This document shows, piece by piece, positions 1 through 9,777 of a stretch of 64,000 nt of DNA. This DNA is from Phenylobacterium sp. (GTDB lineage Bacteria > Pseudomonadota > Alphaproteobacteria > Caulobacterales > Caulobacteraceae). Position numbers and translations under genes: made by a program. Under the pieces are notes generated by a model. It saw only the letters and a program-made list of their open reading frames with translations. It did no database searches and was not told the origin of the DNA. How positions within the stretch are numbered: position 1 is the stretch's first letter; every line of letters begins with the position of its first letter. The stretch is taken from assembly GCF_030651185.1 (NCBI RefSeq), contig NZ_JAUSCJ010000041.1, positions 157,693-221,692 of the forward strand, in the 5' to 3' direction.

Positions 1-832
1 GCGCCACGGGCTTGAAGTCCGCCGAGCGGGCGCTGGTCTTGAGGGACTCGAAATCCAGGCCGGCCTTCTTGAACAGATCCACCGCGGTGTCGCGCGCCAG
101 CCAGCCCTGCAACAAAAGCTTGTCCTTGGCCGGATCGGCCCGGACGATGTCGAAACTCTCGCCGTTGGAGGCCGCCACCGTCGACCAGCCGTAGCCGGCG
201 CCCGGGGTCTCGTGGACGATCAGGGCGGCGATGGCGCCCTGGCGCACCGCCTCCTCGTACTTGTAGGTCCAGCGGGCGTAATAGGCCGCCGCCTGGCCGC
301 CGAACTTGCCGGCCACCGGCTCGCCGGCCAGGGCCTCGAAGTCCGGGTCGTTGATCAGGAAGACCGCGACCTTGCCCTTGAGGTCGTAGCCCTTGAAGTC
401 GTCCCAGCCACGCTCAGGCGCCTTGACCCCATAGCCGACGAAGACCAGCGGAGCGTTTGCGATGTCCACGTGATCCACTGGGCGCAGGGTGGCGACATTG
501 ATCTGCCGGGCCTGTTCGAGGGGAACGGTCTTGCCGCCGACCGCGATGCTGAGCTTGGCGCCCGGCTGGACCTGCAACTTCTGGAGCTGCACCTCCTGGG
601 TCCAGCCGCCCTTGTCGCCCGCCGGCTCCAGCTTCAGCGCCTGGAACTGGCCGATGAGGTAGTCGACCGTCTTCTGCTCCCCCGGCGATCCCGGCGAGCG
701 GCCCTCGAATTCGTCGGACGCCATCACCTTGACGATGGCCGACAGCCGGGCCGGATCGATAGGCCCCGAGCCCTGGGCCTGGGCGGTCCCCGCCATCAGG
801 ACGGCGGCGAGGGTGAGGGCGACGGTCTTCAT
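1..832 (-). CDS. M28-family peptidase with PA-like domain (partial, C-terminus runs off window)
   Basis: Reverse-strand frame from ATG at 832 reads MKTVALTLAAVLMAGTAQAQ...ASDEFEGRSPGSPGEQKTVDYLIGQF..., a signal peptide followed by the N-terminal motif typical of M28 aminopeptidases; open to base 1. Confidence 0.8.
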   Translation of the reverse strand, partial: MKTVALTLAAVLMAGTAQAQGSGPIDPARLSAIVKVMASDEFEGRSPGSPGEQKTVDYLIGQFQALKLEPAGDKGGWTQEVQLQKLQVQPGAKLSIAVGGKTVPLEQARQINVATLRPVDHVDIANAPLVFVGYGVKAPERGWDDFKGYDLKGKVAVFLINDPDFEALAGEPVAGKFGGQAAAYYARWTYKYEEAVRQGAIAALIVHETPGAGYGWSTVAASNGESFDIVRADPAKDKLLLQGWLARDTAVDLFKKAGLDFESLKTSARSADFKPVA

Positions 833-871
833 GGGCGACACTCCAGACAGAGGCCGACCCTAGAACTCCGA

Positions 872-1480
872 TCAGGCCCGCGAAAGCTCCGCCTCGACGG
901 CGTGCAGCCGGTCCTTGCCGAAGTACATCTCGCCGTCGACGAAGAAGGTCGGCACCCCGAAGGCGCCCCGGGCCACTGCGGCCTCGGTATTGGCCACCAA
1001 CTCGGCCTTCACCTCCGGGTCCTGGGTCGCCTCCAGGATCGCGCGGGCGTCGAGGCCGGCCTTGGTGAGCACCCCGGCCACTACCTCCGGATCGTCCATC
1101 TTCAGTCCCTGCTCCCACATCGCCGAGACCACGGCCGCGAGATAGGCGTCGCCCACCCCCATCCGCCGCGCCGCCACCAGGCCGCGCATGATCAGCAGCG
1201 TGTTGACCGGGAAGTGCGGGTTGGAGCGATAGGCGGTGAGCTTGTGGGCGGCCACGAAGCGCCGGGTCTCCAGCCCCTCATATTCCAGCTTGCCCTTCAC
1301 CCCGCCGAAGGCGGTCACCGGCGACTGGTTGCCCGTGGCCTTGAAGATGCCTCCCAGCAGGCAGGGGATCAGGTTGACCGTGGCGCCGTGCTTGGCCGCA
1401 ATCCCGGGAAGGACCTTCCAGGACAGGTAGCCGTTGGGGCTGCCGAAATCGAAGATGAAGTCGATCGTCTTGCCCATCAC
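872..1480 (-). CDS. 2-hydroxychromene-2-carboxylate isomerase family (DsbA-like fold)
   Basis: MMGKTIDFIFDFGSPNGYLSWKVLPGIAAKHG...GVPTFFVDGEMYFGKDRL is typical of HCCA isomerase/GST-kappa. Confidence 0.85.
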   Translation of the reverse strand: MMGKTIDFIFDFGSPNGYLSWKVLPGIAAKHGATVNLIPCLLGGIFKATGNQSPVTAFGGVKGKLEYEGLETRRFVAAHKLTAYRSNPHFPVNTLLIMRGLVAARRMGVGDAYLAAVVSAMWEQGLKMDDPEVVAGVLTKAGLDARAILEATQDPEVKAELVANTEAAVARGAFGVPTFFVDGEMYFGKDRLHAVEAELSRA

Positions 1481-2235
1481 CAGGTCTCCTTCCAGGGGCG
1501 CAGATCCAGTTCGTGGGTCCAGGCCGAGCGCTTCTGATTGTGCAGCCAGACATAGTTCGCGGCTATATCGTCGGGCTTGAGGATCTCGTCGCCGGCCAGC
1601 TTGGCCGCGACGGCCTCAGGGGAATTGTTGGTGCGGGTGAAGACCCCGTCGATGGCGCCGTCCACCACGATGTGGGCGACGTGGATCCCCGCCGGTCCCA
1701 GCTCGCGGCCGGCCGTCTGGGCCACCGAGCGGAGGGCCGCCTTGGCTGAGGCGAAGGCCGAATACATCTTGCCCCCGCGCAGGGAGGCGGTGGCCCCGGT
1801 GACCAGGATCGTGCCCCGGCCGCGCGGCGTCATCACCCGGGCCGCCTCGCGAATGCTGAGGAAGCCCGCGAAACAGGCCATCTCCCAGACCTTCTGGAAC
1901 ACCCGCGTGGTGGTCTCCAGAACCGTGAACCGCACATTCGCGCCGATGTTGAAGACCACCACCTCCAGGGGTCCGACCTCGGCCTCCACCTGATCGAACA
2001 GGGCCACCATCTCGGCCTCGTCGCGGGCGTCGACGCCGAAGGCGTGGGCCCTGCCGCCGGCCTTGCGGATGTCGTCCGCCAGGGCTTCGAGCTGATCGAG
2101 ATTGCGGGCGCGGCGGGTGACGCAGACGGTCAGGCCCTCGGCGGCGAAGGCCTTGGCGATGGCGCCGCCGACCCCGTCCCCGGCGCCGATCACCAGGCAC
2201 ACTTTAGGCGCCGCGTGCAGTGGTTCTCCAGACAT
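1477..2235 (-). CDS. SDR family oxidoreductase
   Basis: Rossmann motif VIGAGDGVGGAIAKAFA near the N-terminus; 4-bp overlap with the downstream gene. Confidence 0.85.
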   Translation of the reverse strand: MSGEPLHAAPKVCLVIGAGDGVGGAIAKAFAAEGLTVCVTRRARNLDQLEALADDIRKAGGRAHAFGVDARDEAEMVALFDQVEAEVGPLEVVVFNIGANVRFTVLETTTRVFQKVWEMACFAGFLSIREAARVMTPRGRGTILVTGATASLRGGKMYSAFASAKAALRSVAQTAGRELGPAGIHVAHIVVDGAIDGVFTRTNNSPEAVAAKLAGDEILKPDDIAANYVWLHNQKRSAWTHELDLRPWKETW

Positions 2236-2328
2236 GGCCTCACCTAAGTTCAGTTTCTGGACGAACCATCGTATTGAATCTGGACCCAGTCAATGGGATA
2301 GTCGTGATGCAACGAAAAGGACCCGCCC

Positions 2329-2781
2329 GTGAAGTGGGAAGACCTCGCCGACCAGCCCTGCTCCATCGCCCGCTCGGTGGCGGTGATCGGCGACCGCTGG
2401 ACCCTGATGATCCTGCGCGACGCCTTCCTCGGGGTGCGGCGGTTCGAGGCTTTCCAGACCCGTCTGGGCATCTCGCGGACCATCATCACCGAGCGGCTGA
2501 ACCTGCTGGTGGACGAAGGCGTGCTGGCCAAGGTCCCCTATCAGGACCGTCCCGTCCGCCACGAGTATCGCCTGACGCCGAAGGGCCTGGACCTCTATCC
2601 CGTGGTGATGGCCATCGTGCATTGGGGCGACCGCCACTATGCCGGCGAGGCGGGCGCGCCCCTGCTGCACCGCCACAAGGCCTGCGGCTGCGACTTCCAT
2701 CCGGTGATGACCTGCTCGGAATGCCACGCCCCGGTGGACGCCCGCGAGGTGGAGACGCGCGCCGGTCCGGGGGCCGGCTAG
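2329..2781 (+). CDS. HxlR-type winged-helix transcriptional regulator
   Basis: PCSIARSVAVIGDRWTLMILRDAFLGVRRFEAFQTRLGISRTIITERLNLLVDEGVL is a hallmark HxlR sequence; GTG start; divergent from the SDR gene. Confidence 0.9.
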   Translation: MKWEDLADQPCSIARSVAVIGDRWTLMILRDAFLGVRRFEAFQTRLGISRTIITERLNLLVDEGVLAKVPYQDRPVRHEYRLTPKGLDLYPVVMAIVHWGDRHYAGEAGAPLLHRHKACGCDFHPVMTCSECHAPVDAREVETRAGPGAG

Positions 2782-3449
2782 CTTTCGGCGATGCGCCGCA
2801 AGCCGCTCGCGTCACGCACCTCGATCTGGCCGTAGCCGAGGGTCAGCAGGCCGGCGCGCTGGAAGCCCAGCAGGTAGGCGTTCACGGTCTTGCGGCTGAG
2901 GCCCATCATCTCGGCCAGGGCCTGCTGGTTGATGCGCAGGGTCGGGCCTCCGGTGCGGGCCATGACGTCCAGGCGCGCGGCCAGCCGCTGGCGCGGCGGC
3001 AGGGCCACGGCCTCGGCGGCGATCATCAGGGCGCCGCGCAGCTGCAGATAGACCAGGGCCGCCACCGCCTGCCACAGCTCCGGCCGCTCCGCCGCGATCC
3101 GGGTCAGGGCATGGTCGGGGACCACCAGCAGCACGCTGGGCTCGACGCAGATCAGGGTCACCAGCCGCGGCCCGCCGCCGAACCGCAGGGTCTGGCCCAG
3201 GGCCACGCCGGGACCGGCCTGGCCAAACAGCACCTCGCGGCCGCCGGGCGCGGCGCACAGCATCTGGACCGCGCCGTCCACCACCAGGGTGATCCCGGTC
3301 TGCTCATCGCCCTCCGACTGCGCCCAGGCTCCGGCGGCCAGGTGGACGATACGGCCATGGGTCAGCAGGGCCTCGATCAGCGGTGGCCCATGCCCCTGCA
3401 GCCAGACCGACTTCCTCAGCAGTTCAGCGGCGCGCTCGCGAGGGCTCAT
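2778..3449 (-). CDS. Crp/Fnr family transcriptional regulator
   Basis: cNMP-like N-terminal domain plus C-terminal HTH (LAEMMGLSRKTVNAYLLGFQRAGLL); start chosen at MSPRERAAELL rather than the longer ORF. Confidence 0.8.
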   Translation of the reverse strand: MSPRERAAELLRKSVWLQGHGPPLIEALLTHGRIVHLAAGAWAQSEGDEQTGITLVVDGAVQMLCAAPGGREVLFGQAGPGVALGQTLRFGGGPRLVTLICVEPSVLLVVPDHALTRIAAERPELWQAVAALVYLQLRGALMIAAEAVALPPRQRLAARLDVMARTGGPTLRINQQALAEMMGLSRKTVNAYLLGFQRAGLLTLGYGQIEVRDASGLRRIAES

Positions 3450-3519
3450 TCTCAATTGTAACCCTGGTGACAAACTGAACCAAGCCCCCGGCCTAGGCTC
3501 TCCGCAACAGGAGCCCGCC

Positions 3520-4356
3520 ATGACCCCCACCCTCGACCTCTCGATCCGCCCCACGGACGGCTGCGGCGCCCTGGTTCAGGGTATCGACTTGAACCGGGCC
3601 ACAGACGCCGAGATCGACCTGATCCGGTCCACCGTCTTCGACCGCGGCGTGGCCTTCATCCACGGCCAGCAGATGACCCCCGAGCAGCAGATCGCCTTCG
3701 CCCGGCGGCTCGCCCCCATCGTCGTCAACCGCTACTTCCCCAAGACCGAGCGCTATCCCGAGATCGCCAAGGTCGAGAAGACGCCGGAGCAGCAGACCAA
3801 CATCGGCGGCGGCTGGCACACCGACCACAGCTACGATGTCGCGCCGGCCATGGGCTCGGTGCTGCTGGCCATCGAGACCCCGCCCACCGGCGGCGACACC
3901 CTGTTCGCCGACATGTACGCCGCCTATGACGCGCTGTCCGACGGCCTGAAGGCGACGCTCGCCACCCTGAAGGCGCACCACGCCTCGGAGCACGTATTCG
4001 GGGAGAGCAGCGTCTACGCCATGACCGACCGCGCCGACCTGGCCGGAAACAAGGACGTGCCCGACGCCGTCCACCCGATGGTCATCACCCACCCCGGCAG
4101 CGGCAAGAAGGCGCTCTACGTCAATCCGGCCTTCACCACCGGCATCGTCGGCTGGACTCGCGAGGAGAGCCTGGCCCTGCTGGGCTACCTCTACCAGCAC
4201 GCCGTCAAGCCGCAGTTCGTCCATCGCTTCCAATGGGCCAAGGGCTCGATGGCCATCTGGGACAACCGCTGCACCTGGCACCAGGCCTTGAACGATTATC
4301 CCGGCCAGTACCGCCTGATGCACCGCATCACGCTCGATGGTGGCCCGCTGAGCTAG
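3520..4356 (+). CDS. TauD/TfdA family Fe(II)/2-oxoglutarate dioxygenase
   Basis: HxD motif in GGGWHTDHSYD; TauD-like C-terminus (AIWDNRCTWHQALNDYPGQYRLMHRITL). Confidence 0.9.
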   Translation: MTPTLDLSIRPTDGCGALVQGIDLNRATDAEIDLIRSTVFDRGVAFIHGQQMTPEQQIAFARRLAPIVVNRYFPKTERYPEIAKVEKTPEQQTNIGGGWHTDHSYDVAPAMGSVLLAIETPPTGGDTLFADMYAAYDALSDGLKATLATLKAHHASEHVFGESSVYAMTDRADLAGNKDVPDAVHPMVITHPGSGKKALYVNPAFTTGIVGWTREESLALLGYLYQHAVKPQFVHRFQWAKGSMAIWDNRCTWHQALNDYPGQYRLMHRITLDGGPLS

Positions 4357-4511
4357 GCGTCCCGGGAAGAGGCATGGTGTGCATCGGTCATTCCTCTCGA
4401 AGGGCCGCCGCCAAGTCCGCCGACATCTGCGCGCGCGCCTCCGCCCCCGCACGGGCATCCGCCCGCGCCCGGCCTGCGTAGACTCAGCACCAGCCTCATG
4501 GAGATCCCGAG

Positions 4512-5066
4512 ATGCGCACGACCCTGATCGGCCTGATGACGGTGTCGGCCCTAATGGCCTGCGGCGCGCCGGCCCTGGCCCAGAGCCGCCCGACCACGCC
4601 GCCCACAGCAGGGCCGCTGAACCCCGACACATTCTATCGCGGGACCTGGTACGAGCAGGCGCGCACCCCCACCAGCCTCACGCGCGGTTGCGAGTACGCC
4701 ACCACCGAGCATGGCCGCGACAGCCAGGGCCGGATCACGGTGCGAGACGCCTGTCGGCAGGACGGGCCCGAGGGCCGCGAGCGGGCCCTTTCCGGAATCG
4801 GCACGATCCTGGACCCCGGTCAGAACGCGGTGCTGGACGTCCGCTACCGCTTCGGTCCGTTCCGCCCGTCGCGCGAGTATCGGGTGATCGCCGCAGGGGC
4901 GCAGGGTGAGTGGTTCATCTCCTCGGAACCCGAGTTTGACAAGGTCTATGTCTTCACCCGGGCCGTCGCCCCGCCCCGGACCGAGGTCGAGGCGATGATC
5001 GGCCGGGTGCGCGCCCTGGGCTATGGCGGCGACATCGAGGTCCTGGCGACCCCGGGGCGCGACTGA
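4512..5066 (+). CDS. Lipocalin family protein with signal peptide
   Basis: N-terminal signal then FYRGTWYEQARTP...GCEYATTEH, resembling the bacterial lipocalin GxWYE motif. Confidence 0.7.
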   Translation: MRTTLIGLMTVSALMACGAPALAQSRPTTPPTAGPLNPDTFYRGTWYEQARTPTSLTRGCEYATTEHGRDSQGRITVRDACRQDGPEGRERALSGIGTILDPGQNAVLDVRYRFGPFRPSREYRVIAAGAQGEWFISSEPEFDKVYVFTRAVAPPRTEVEAMIGRVRALGYGGDIEVLATPGRD

Positions 5067-5085
5067 CCCTCGGGGAGAGGCCGCC

Positions 5086-6951
5086 TCAGGTCCGCGTCGC
5101 GAACTCGGAATCGCCGGTCACCGCCACCACCTGGTCGTCGAAGGAGGCGTGGGCCGAGGTGTAGAGGTGCGAGTACAGGCCGCCGGTCTTCATCAGTTCG
5201 TCGTGGCTGCCCTGTTCCTGGATGCGCCCCTGCTGCAGCACCACGATGCGGTCGGCGTCGCGGATGGTGGCCAGGCGGTGGGCGATGACCATGCAGGTGC
5301 GGCCGGCGAACAGCACCTTCAGCGCCTTCTGGATCGCCTGCTCGGTAAAGCTGTCGATATTGGCTGTGGCCTCGTCGAGGATCAGGATCTGCGGATTGGC
5401 CACCAGGGCGCGGGCGAAGCTGATCAGCTGGCGCTGGCCCATGGAGATGTTGCGGCCCCGCTGGCCCAGCTGCGTGTCGTAGCCGTCCGGCAACCGCATG
5501 ATGAAGTCGTGCGCGCTGACCGACTTGGCCGCGGCGATCACATCGTCCTTGGTGGCGGTGAGCGTGTTGTAGCGGATGTTCTGCTCGATGGTGCCGGTGA
5601 ACAGGAAGGGCTCCTGCAGCACCATGCCGATATTGGCGCCCAGGGAATCCAGGGTCACGTCGCGCACGTCGTGGCCGCCCACCAGGACCTGGCCCTGGTC
5701 CACCTCGTAGAAGCGGTGGGCGAGCGCGATGATGCTGGTCTTGCCTGAGCCGGTGGGACCCACCAGGGCCACGACCTCCTTGGGGCGCACCATCAGGCTG
5801 ATGTCGTGCAGGATGGGACGCTTGGGGTCGTAGCCGAAGGTCACGTTGCGGAATTCCACGGTGGCCGGAACATCCTTCAGTTCGATGGCGCCCGGCTTGT
5901 CGGCGATGGTCACTGGCACGTCGATCACCTCGAAGATCCGGTGACCGGCGGCCATCGCTCTCTGCATGATGGTGTACTGCATCGACAGCATGCGGACCGG
6001 CTCGAAGAACCGCTGCACATAGAGGATGAAGGTCACCATCACGCCGACGTTCAGCGTGCCGCCCAGCACCGCGTTGCCGCCCACGATGATGACGATGGCC
6101 ATGGCCAGGCCGGTGAGCACGTCCACGGTCGGGACCATGATCTGGGTCATCCAGGAGGCCCCCACCTGGGCGGTGAAGTTCTCCTGGGCCTTCTCCTTGT
6201 AGAGCTCGAAATTCAGTTGCTCGCGGCGGCTTTCCTGCACGGTGCGAATGCCGTTGATGTTTTCCGCCAGGGCCGAATTGGCGGTGGAGGACGCGTCGCG
6301 GGCGACCCGGAAACTCTTCTTGGAATAGGGCAGCCAGACCGCGCGGATGGCGATCAGGGCCGGCAAGACGGTCAGGGTCAGCAGGCCGAGCTTCAGGTCG
6401 GTGGTGAGCAGCACCACCGTGATGCCCAGCAGCATGACGAAGTCGCCGATCGCCCCGTTCATGTTCTCCAGGAACTCCTGGAGCGCGTTCACGTCGCCCT
6501 GCAGCCGGGCCATGATCCGGCCGACGTGGGTCTTGTCCATGAAGGACAGGGAGACGTCCTGGAAGTGGGCGAACATCTTGCGGCGGATGTCGAAGATCAC
6601 CCGCTGGGCCAGGCGCGAGGACAGCCATTCGCCGATGAAGAAGAAGGTGGCGTAGGCGGCCGCCACGGCGGCGAAGACGATCAGGGTGCGGTCCAGCAGC
6701 GGCCCGTCCTTGGCCACCGCGGCGTTGACCGCCGCGCCGATCATCGCCGGCACCGCGACCTGCGTGGCCGCGGAGATCAGCACCGCCACCTGGGCGATGA
6801 CCAGGGCGCGCTTGTGGGGCCCCAGGAAGGCCAGGAACCGGCGGGCGACCTTGACGTCGAAGGCCCCGAAGATGTCGTCCCCCTCCGACGAGCCGAGGGA
6901 GGCCCGGGGCGCGGTGCGCTTGGGCGCGGCGTTGGCGGCGGTGTCGGTCAC
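5086..6951 (-). CDS. ABC transporter permease/ATPase half-transporter, exporter type
   Basis: Walker A GPTGSGKTS, Walker B ILILDEATANIDS, signature NISMGQRQ; six-TM-type N-terminus. Confidence 0.92.
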   Translation of the reverse strand: MTDTAANAAPKRTAPRASLGSSEGDDIFGAFDVKVARRFLAFLGPHKRALVIAQVAVLISAATQVAVPAMIGAAVNAAVAKDGPLLDRTLIVFAAVAAAYATFFFIGEWLSSRLAQRVIFDIRRKMFAHFQDVSLSFMDKTHVGRIMARLQGDVNALQEFLENMNGAIGDFVMLLGITVVLLTTDLKLGLLTLTVLPALIAIRAVWLPYSKKSFRVARDASSTANSALAENINGIRTVQESRREQLNFELYKEKAQENFTAQVGASWMTQIMVPTVDVLTGLAMAIVIIVGGNAVLGGTLNVGVMVTFILYVQRFFEPVRMLSMQYTIMQRAMAAGHRIFEVIDVPVTIADKPGAIELKDVPATVEFRNVTFGYDPKRPILHDISLMVRPKEVVALVGPTGSGKTSIIALAHRFYEVDQGQVLVGGHDVRDVTLDSLGANIGMVLQEPFLFTGTIEQNIRYNTLTATKDDVIAAAKSVSAHDFIMRLPDGYDTQLGQRGRNISMGQRQLISFARALVANPQILILDEATANIDSFTEQAIQKALKVLFAGRTCMVIAHRLATIRDADRIVVLQQGRIQEQGSHDELMKTGGLYSHLYTSAHASFDDQVVAVTGDSEFATRT

Positions 6952-8822
6952 GCGGGGGCCCCTTCCAAGGTCACGTCGTCGAGGGTGGCCGAGGCGTCGG
7001 ACCGCGACTGCAGTTCATAGAGGTCGGCATAGACGCCGCCGGCCTTCAGCAGTTGGGCATGGGTCCCCCGCTCCACCACCCGCCCCTCGTCGAGGACGAT
7101 GATCTGGTCGGCGTGCATCAGGGACGACAGGCGGTGGGCGATGATGATGGTGGCCTTGGTGCGGGTCGCCTCGGACAGCGCGTCGCGCACCCGGCGTTCG
7201 GTCACCGCGTCGATGGCCGCCGTCGAGTCGTCGAAGATCATCACCCCGGGGCCGGGCACCACGCCGCGGGCGATGCTCATCCGCTGCCGCTGACCGCCCG
7301 ACAGCGCCACGCCTCGCTCGCCGACCCGGGTCTCGTAGTCGGCGGGCAGGCCGACGATGTGTTCGTGGATCTGGGCGGTCTTGGCGGCGCCGACGATACG
7401 CGCCTCCTCCGCCCACGGATCGGCATAGGCGACGTTGTGGCCGATGGAGCTGTCGAACAGGAAGGCCTCCTGCTGCACCAGGCCGACATACTCGCGCAGG
7501 GACGGCAGGGTCACGTCGCGGATGTCGACGCCGTCGATGGTGATGGCGCCGCCGGTGACCTCGTAGAAGCGCGGGATCAGGTTGGCGATGGTGGACTTGC
7601 CCGAGCCGGGCGGGCCGACGATGCCCAGGGTCTGGCCGGGCCCGACCTCGAAGTCGACGCCGCTGAGGATCTGCTTGCCCGGCACATAGCCGAAGTCGAC
7701 GCTGTCGAAGCGCAGCACCCCCTTGGCCGGCGCCAGGGGCCTGGCGTCCGGCGCGTCGGCGATCTCCGGCTCCAGGTCCAGCACCTCGAAGACCCGCGCC
7801 CCTGAGGAGGTGGCCCGCGCCGCGGCGTTGAAGATCATGGCGATCTGGCGGATCGGGCCTTGCAGCAGGGTCATGTAGGTGAGGTAGGCCGTCAGGGTGC
7901 CGACGCTCATCGTGCCCGCCGCCACCTTGTGACCGCCGTACCAGAGGACGCCGGCCATGGAGGCGTTGAAGGTGACCTGCATCACCGCCACGGCCCGGAA
8001 GCGCAGGGTGATGCGGTTGTAGGAATAGGCCAGGGCGTCCACCGAGGCCTGGTCGAACTTGGCCATCTCGAAGGCCTTGCCGGCGAAGGCGCGGACCACG
8101 CGGATGCCCTGGAGGTTCTCCTCCATGGTCAGGGTCAGCTGCGCCATCAACTCCTGGAAGCGCAGCCAGGTGACCCGCAGCAGGAAGCCCATGCGGCCGA
8201 GCGCCAGGGCCGAGAAGGGCACGAACGCGAGGCCGATCAGCCCCAGGGTCTGGTCGATGGCCAGCATCTGCCACGAGGCGAAGACCAGCAGCAGGACGAG
8301 GGTCAGGATCGGCATCAGACCGCCCTGGATGAAGACCCGCGCGCCCTCCAGGTCGAGCATGCCGCGGGTCACCAGGTCGCCGGAGTGGATGCGGTCGTGG
8401 AAGCCGAAGGACAGTCGCTGGAGCTGCTGGAAGAACTGCAGGCGCAGGTCGTGGCCGACCTTCTGGCTGACCAGTTCGCCGAGATAGCCCGACCACATGG
8501 TCATGGCGCCGCGCACGATGGTGGCCCCGATCACCAGCCCGGCGGTGATCAGCAAGGCCTGGCGGGCCTGGTCGGCATGGTCGGCGCCTTGCAGCAGCAG
8601 GCCGTGCGCCTGGTCCACGGCGCGGCCCAGCAGGCGCGGCAGGGCCAGGCTGGCGAGCGCCGCGCCCAGCGAGGCGGCCATGGCCAGGGCCACCAACCAC
8701 GGGTAGTTGAACGCCAGACCAACGATCCGCTGCAGTACGCGGGGCATAGTCTTCACATCGACCTGGATTGGCTCGGACGCAGCCGACGCCGCACCCCGCC
8801 GGGAGGGGTGTGAATCACTCAT
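6948..8822 (-). CDS. ABC transporter permease/ATPase half-transporter, partner of the 5086..6951 gene
   Basis: Walker A GPPGSGKST, signature ALSGGQRQRMSIAR, Walker B VMIFDDSTAAID; 4-bp overlap with the downstream half-transporter. Confidence 0.92.
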   Translation of the reverse strand: MSDSHPSRRGAASAASEPIQVDVKTMPRVLQRIVGLAFNYPWLVALAMAASLGAALASLALPRLLGRAVDQAHGLLLQGADHADQARQALLITAGLVIGATIVRGAMTMWSGYLGELVSQKVGHDLRLQFFQQLQRLSFGFHDRIHSGDLVTRGMLDLEGARVFIQGGLMPILTLVLLLVFASWQMLAIDQTLGLIGLAFVPFSALALGRMGFLLRVTWLRFQELMAQLTLTMEENLQGIRVVRAFAGKAFEMAKFDQASVDALAYSYNRITLRFRAVAVMQVTFNASMAGVLWYGGHKVAAGTMSVGTLTAYLTYMTLLQGPIRQIAMIFNAAARATSSGARVFEVLDLEPEIADAPDARPLAPAKGVLRFDSVDFGYVPGKQILSGVDFEVGPGQTLGIVGPPGSGKSTIANLIPRFYEVTGGAITIDGVDIRDVTLPSLREYVGLVQQEAFLFDSSIGHNVAYADPWAEEARIVGAAKTAQIHEHIVGLPADYETRVGERGVALSGGQRQRMSIARGVVPGPGVMIFDDSTAAIDAVTERRVRDALSEATRTKATIIIAHRLSSLMHADQIIVLDEGRVVERGTHAQLLKAGGVYADLYELQSRSDASATLDDVTLEGAPA

Positions 8823-8995
8823 CTCAAATTTCCATCGTCTAGTATGGAAACATTCTGCGGCGCCCGTCCTGGGTGCGCCACACCTGTTTTGACGCAGACG
8901 GCGAATAGGCGGGGATCATTGCGTTGATGTGTCTACGCCGGGATTTGGCGGCATTATGACTCTTCCTTCCCCGCTGCGCAGGAGAGGAAAGGCGT

Positions 8996-9775
8996 CTAGG
9001 CGGCGCTGACCTGGGCGGCAGGAACCACCGTCACGGGCGCGCTCGGCGCCTTGGGACGGGGACGGAGTTTTTCGCCCTTGCGCCAGATCTTCAACGCTTC
9101 CCAGTGGATGGCGGCCATCACGCCGAGGGTCATCAAGGGGTGGCGGAGCCAGGCCCGCCAGATCGCGGCGTCGGTGAGCTCGGTCCGCAGGCCGGCGAAG
9201 TTGGCGGCCAGCAGGCGGCCCTGCGCGTCATGGACGTCGACGGTGATGGAGACGTCGTCGGCCGGAGGGCTGATGCGGAAGGCGTAGGCGAGGTCCATGT
9301 CCATGAACGGCGAGACATAGAAGGCCTTGGGCGCGCCCTGCTCGATGACGCCCTGGCCTTGGGTGGGGATCAGGTAGCTGTGCCGCTCGCCGAAGGTGTT
9401 GCTGACCTCGTAGAGGATGGCCGAAAGGGCGCCGTCGGGGCGATGGCAGAAGTAGACGCTAAGCGGATTGAACACGCCCCCCAGGATGCGGGGCATGCAA
9501 AGCAGGCGGACGGGACCGCCGTGGGGGATACCGGCGGCGGCCAGGTGGGCCTCGACCTGGGCCTTCAGCGGCGTGGCTGAACCGTCCAGGTGATCGCGCT
9601 GCGAGAAGCTGGTGAGCCGCAAGCGGTCCTGGCCAAACAGCTTCAGTCGGGCGTCCAGGGCCGGCAGTTCATCCAGGTCCAGCAGCAGCATGAAGATGGC
9701 GTAGCGCAGCCGGTGGCCGCGCGGCCGGAACCGCGTGTGGGTGGTGACTCCGGAATAGAGGCCGGAGACTGTCAT
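8996..9775 (-). CDS. DUF1365 domain-containing protein
   Basis: SGLYSGVTTHTRFRPRGHRLRYAIFMLLLDLDELPAL...MPRILGGVFNPLSVYFCHRPDG matches the DUF1365 pattern. Confidence 0.9.
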   Translation of the reverse strand: MTVSGLYSGVTTHTRFRPRGHRLRYAIFMLLLDLDELPALDARLKLFGQDRLRLTSFSQRDHLDGSATPLKAQVEAHLAAAGIPHGGPVRLLCMPRILGGVFNPLSVYFCHRPDGALSAILYEVSNTFGERHSYLIPTQGQGVIEQGAPKAFYVSPFMDMDLAYAFRISPPADDVSITVDVHDAQGRLLAANFAGLRTELTDAAIWRAWLRHPLMTLGVMAAIHWEALKIWRKGEKLRPRPKAPSAPVTVVPAAQVSAA

Positions 9776-9777
9776 GG

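Noticed and set aside
212-1537. 441-aa forward ORF at the window start
   Set aside because: Antisense to the M28 peptidase and HCCA isomerase genes; no homology-like motifs.
2220-3461. 413-aa forward ORF spanning HxlR and Crp/Fnr genes
   Set aside because: Frame conflicts with two confident regulators; biased composition.
5021-6628. 535-aa reverse ORF overlapping the ABC half-transporter in another frame
   Set aside because: Out-of-frame shadow of the real ABC gene; Pro/Arg/His-rich noise.
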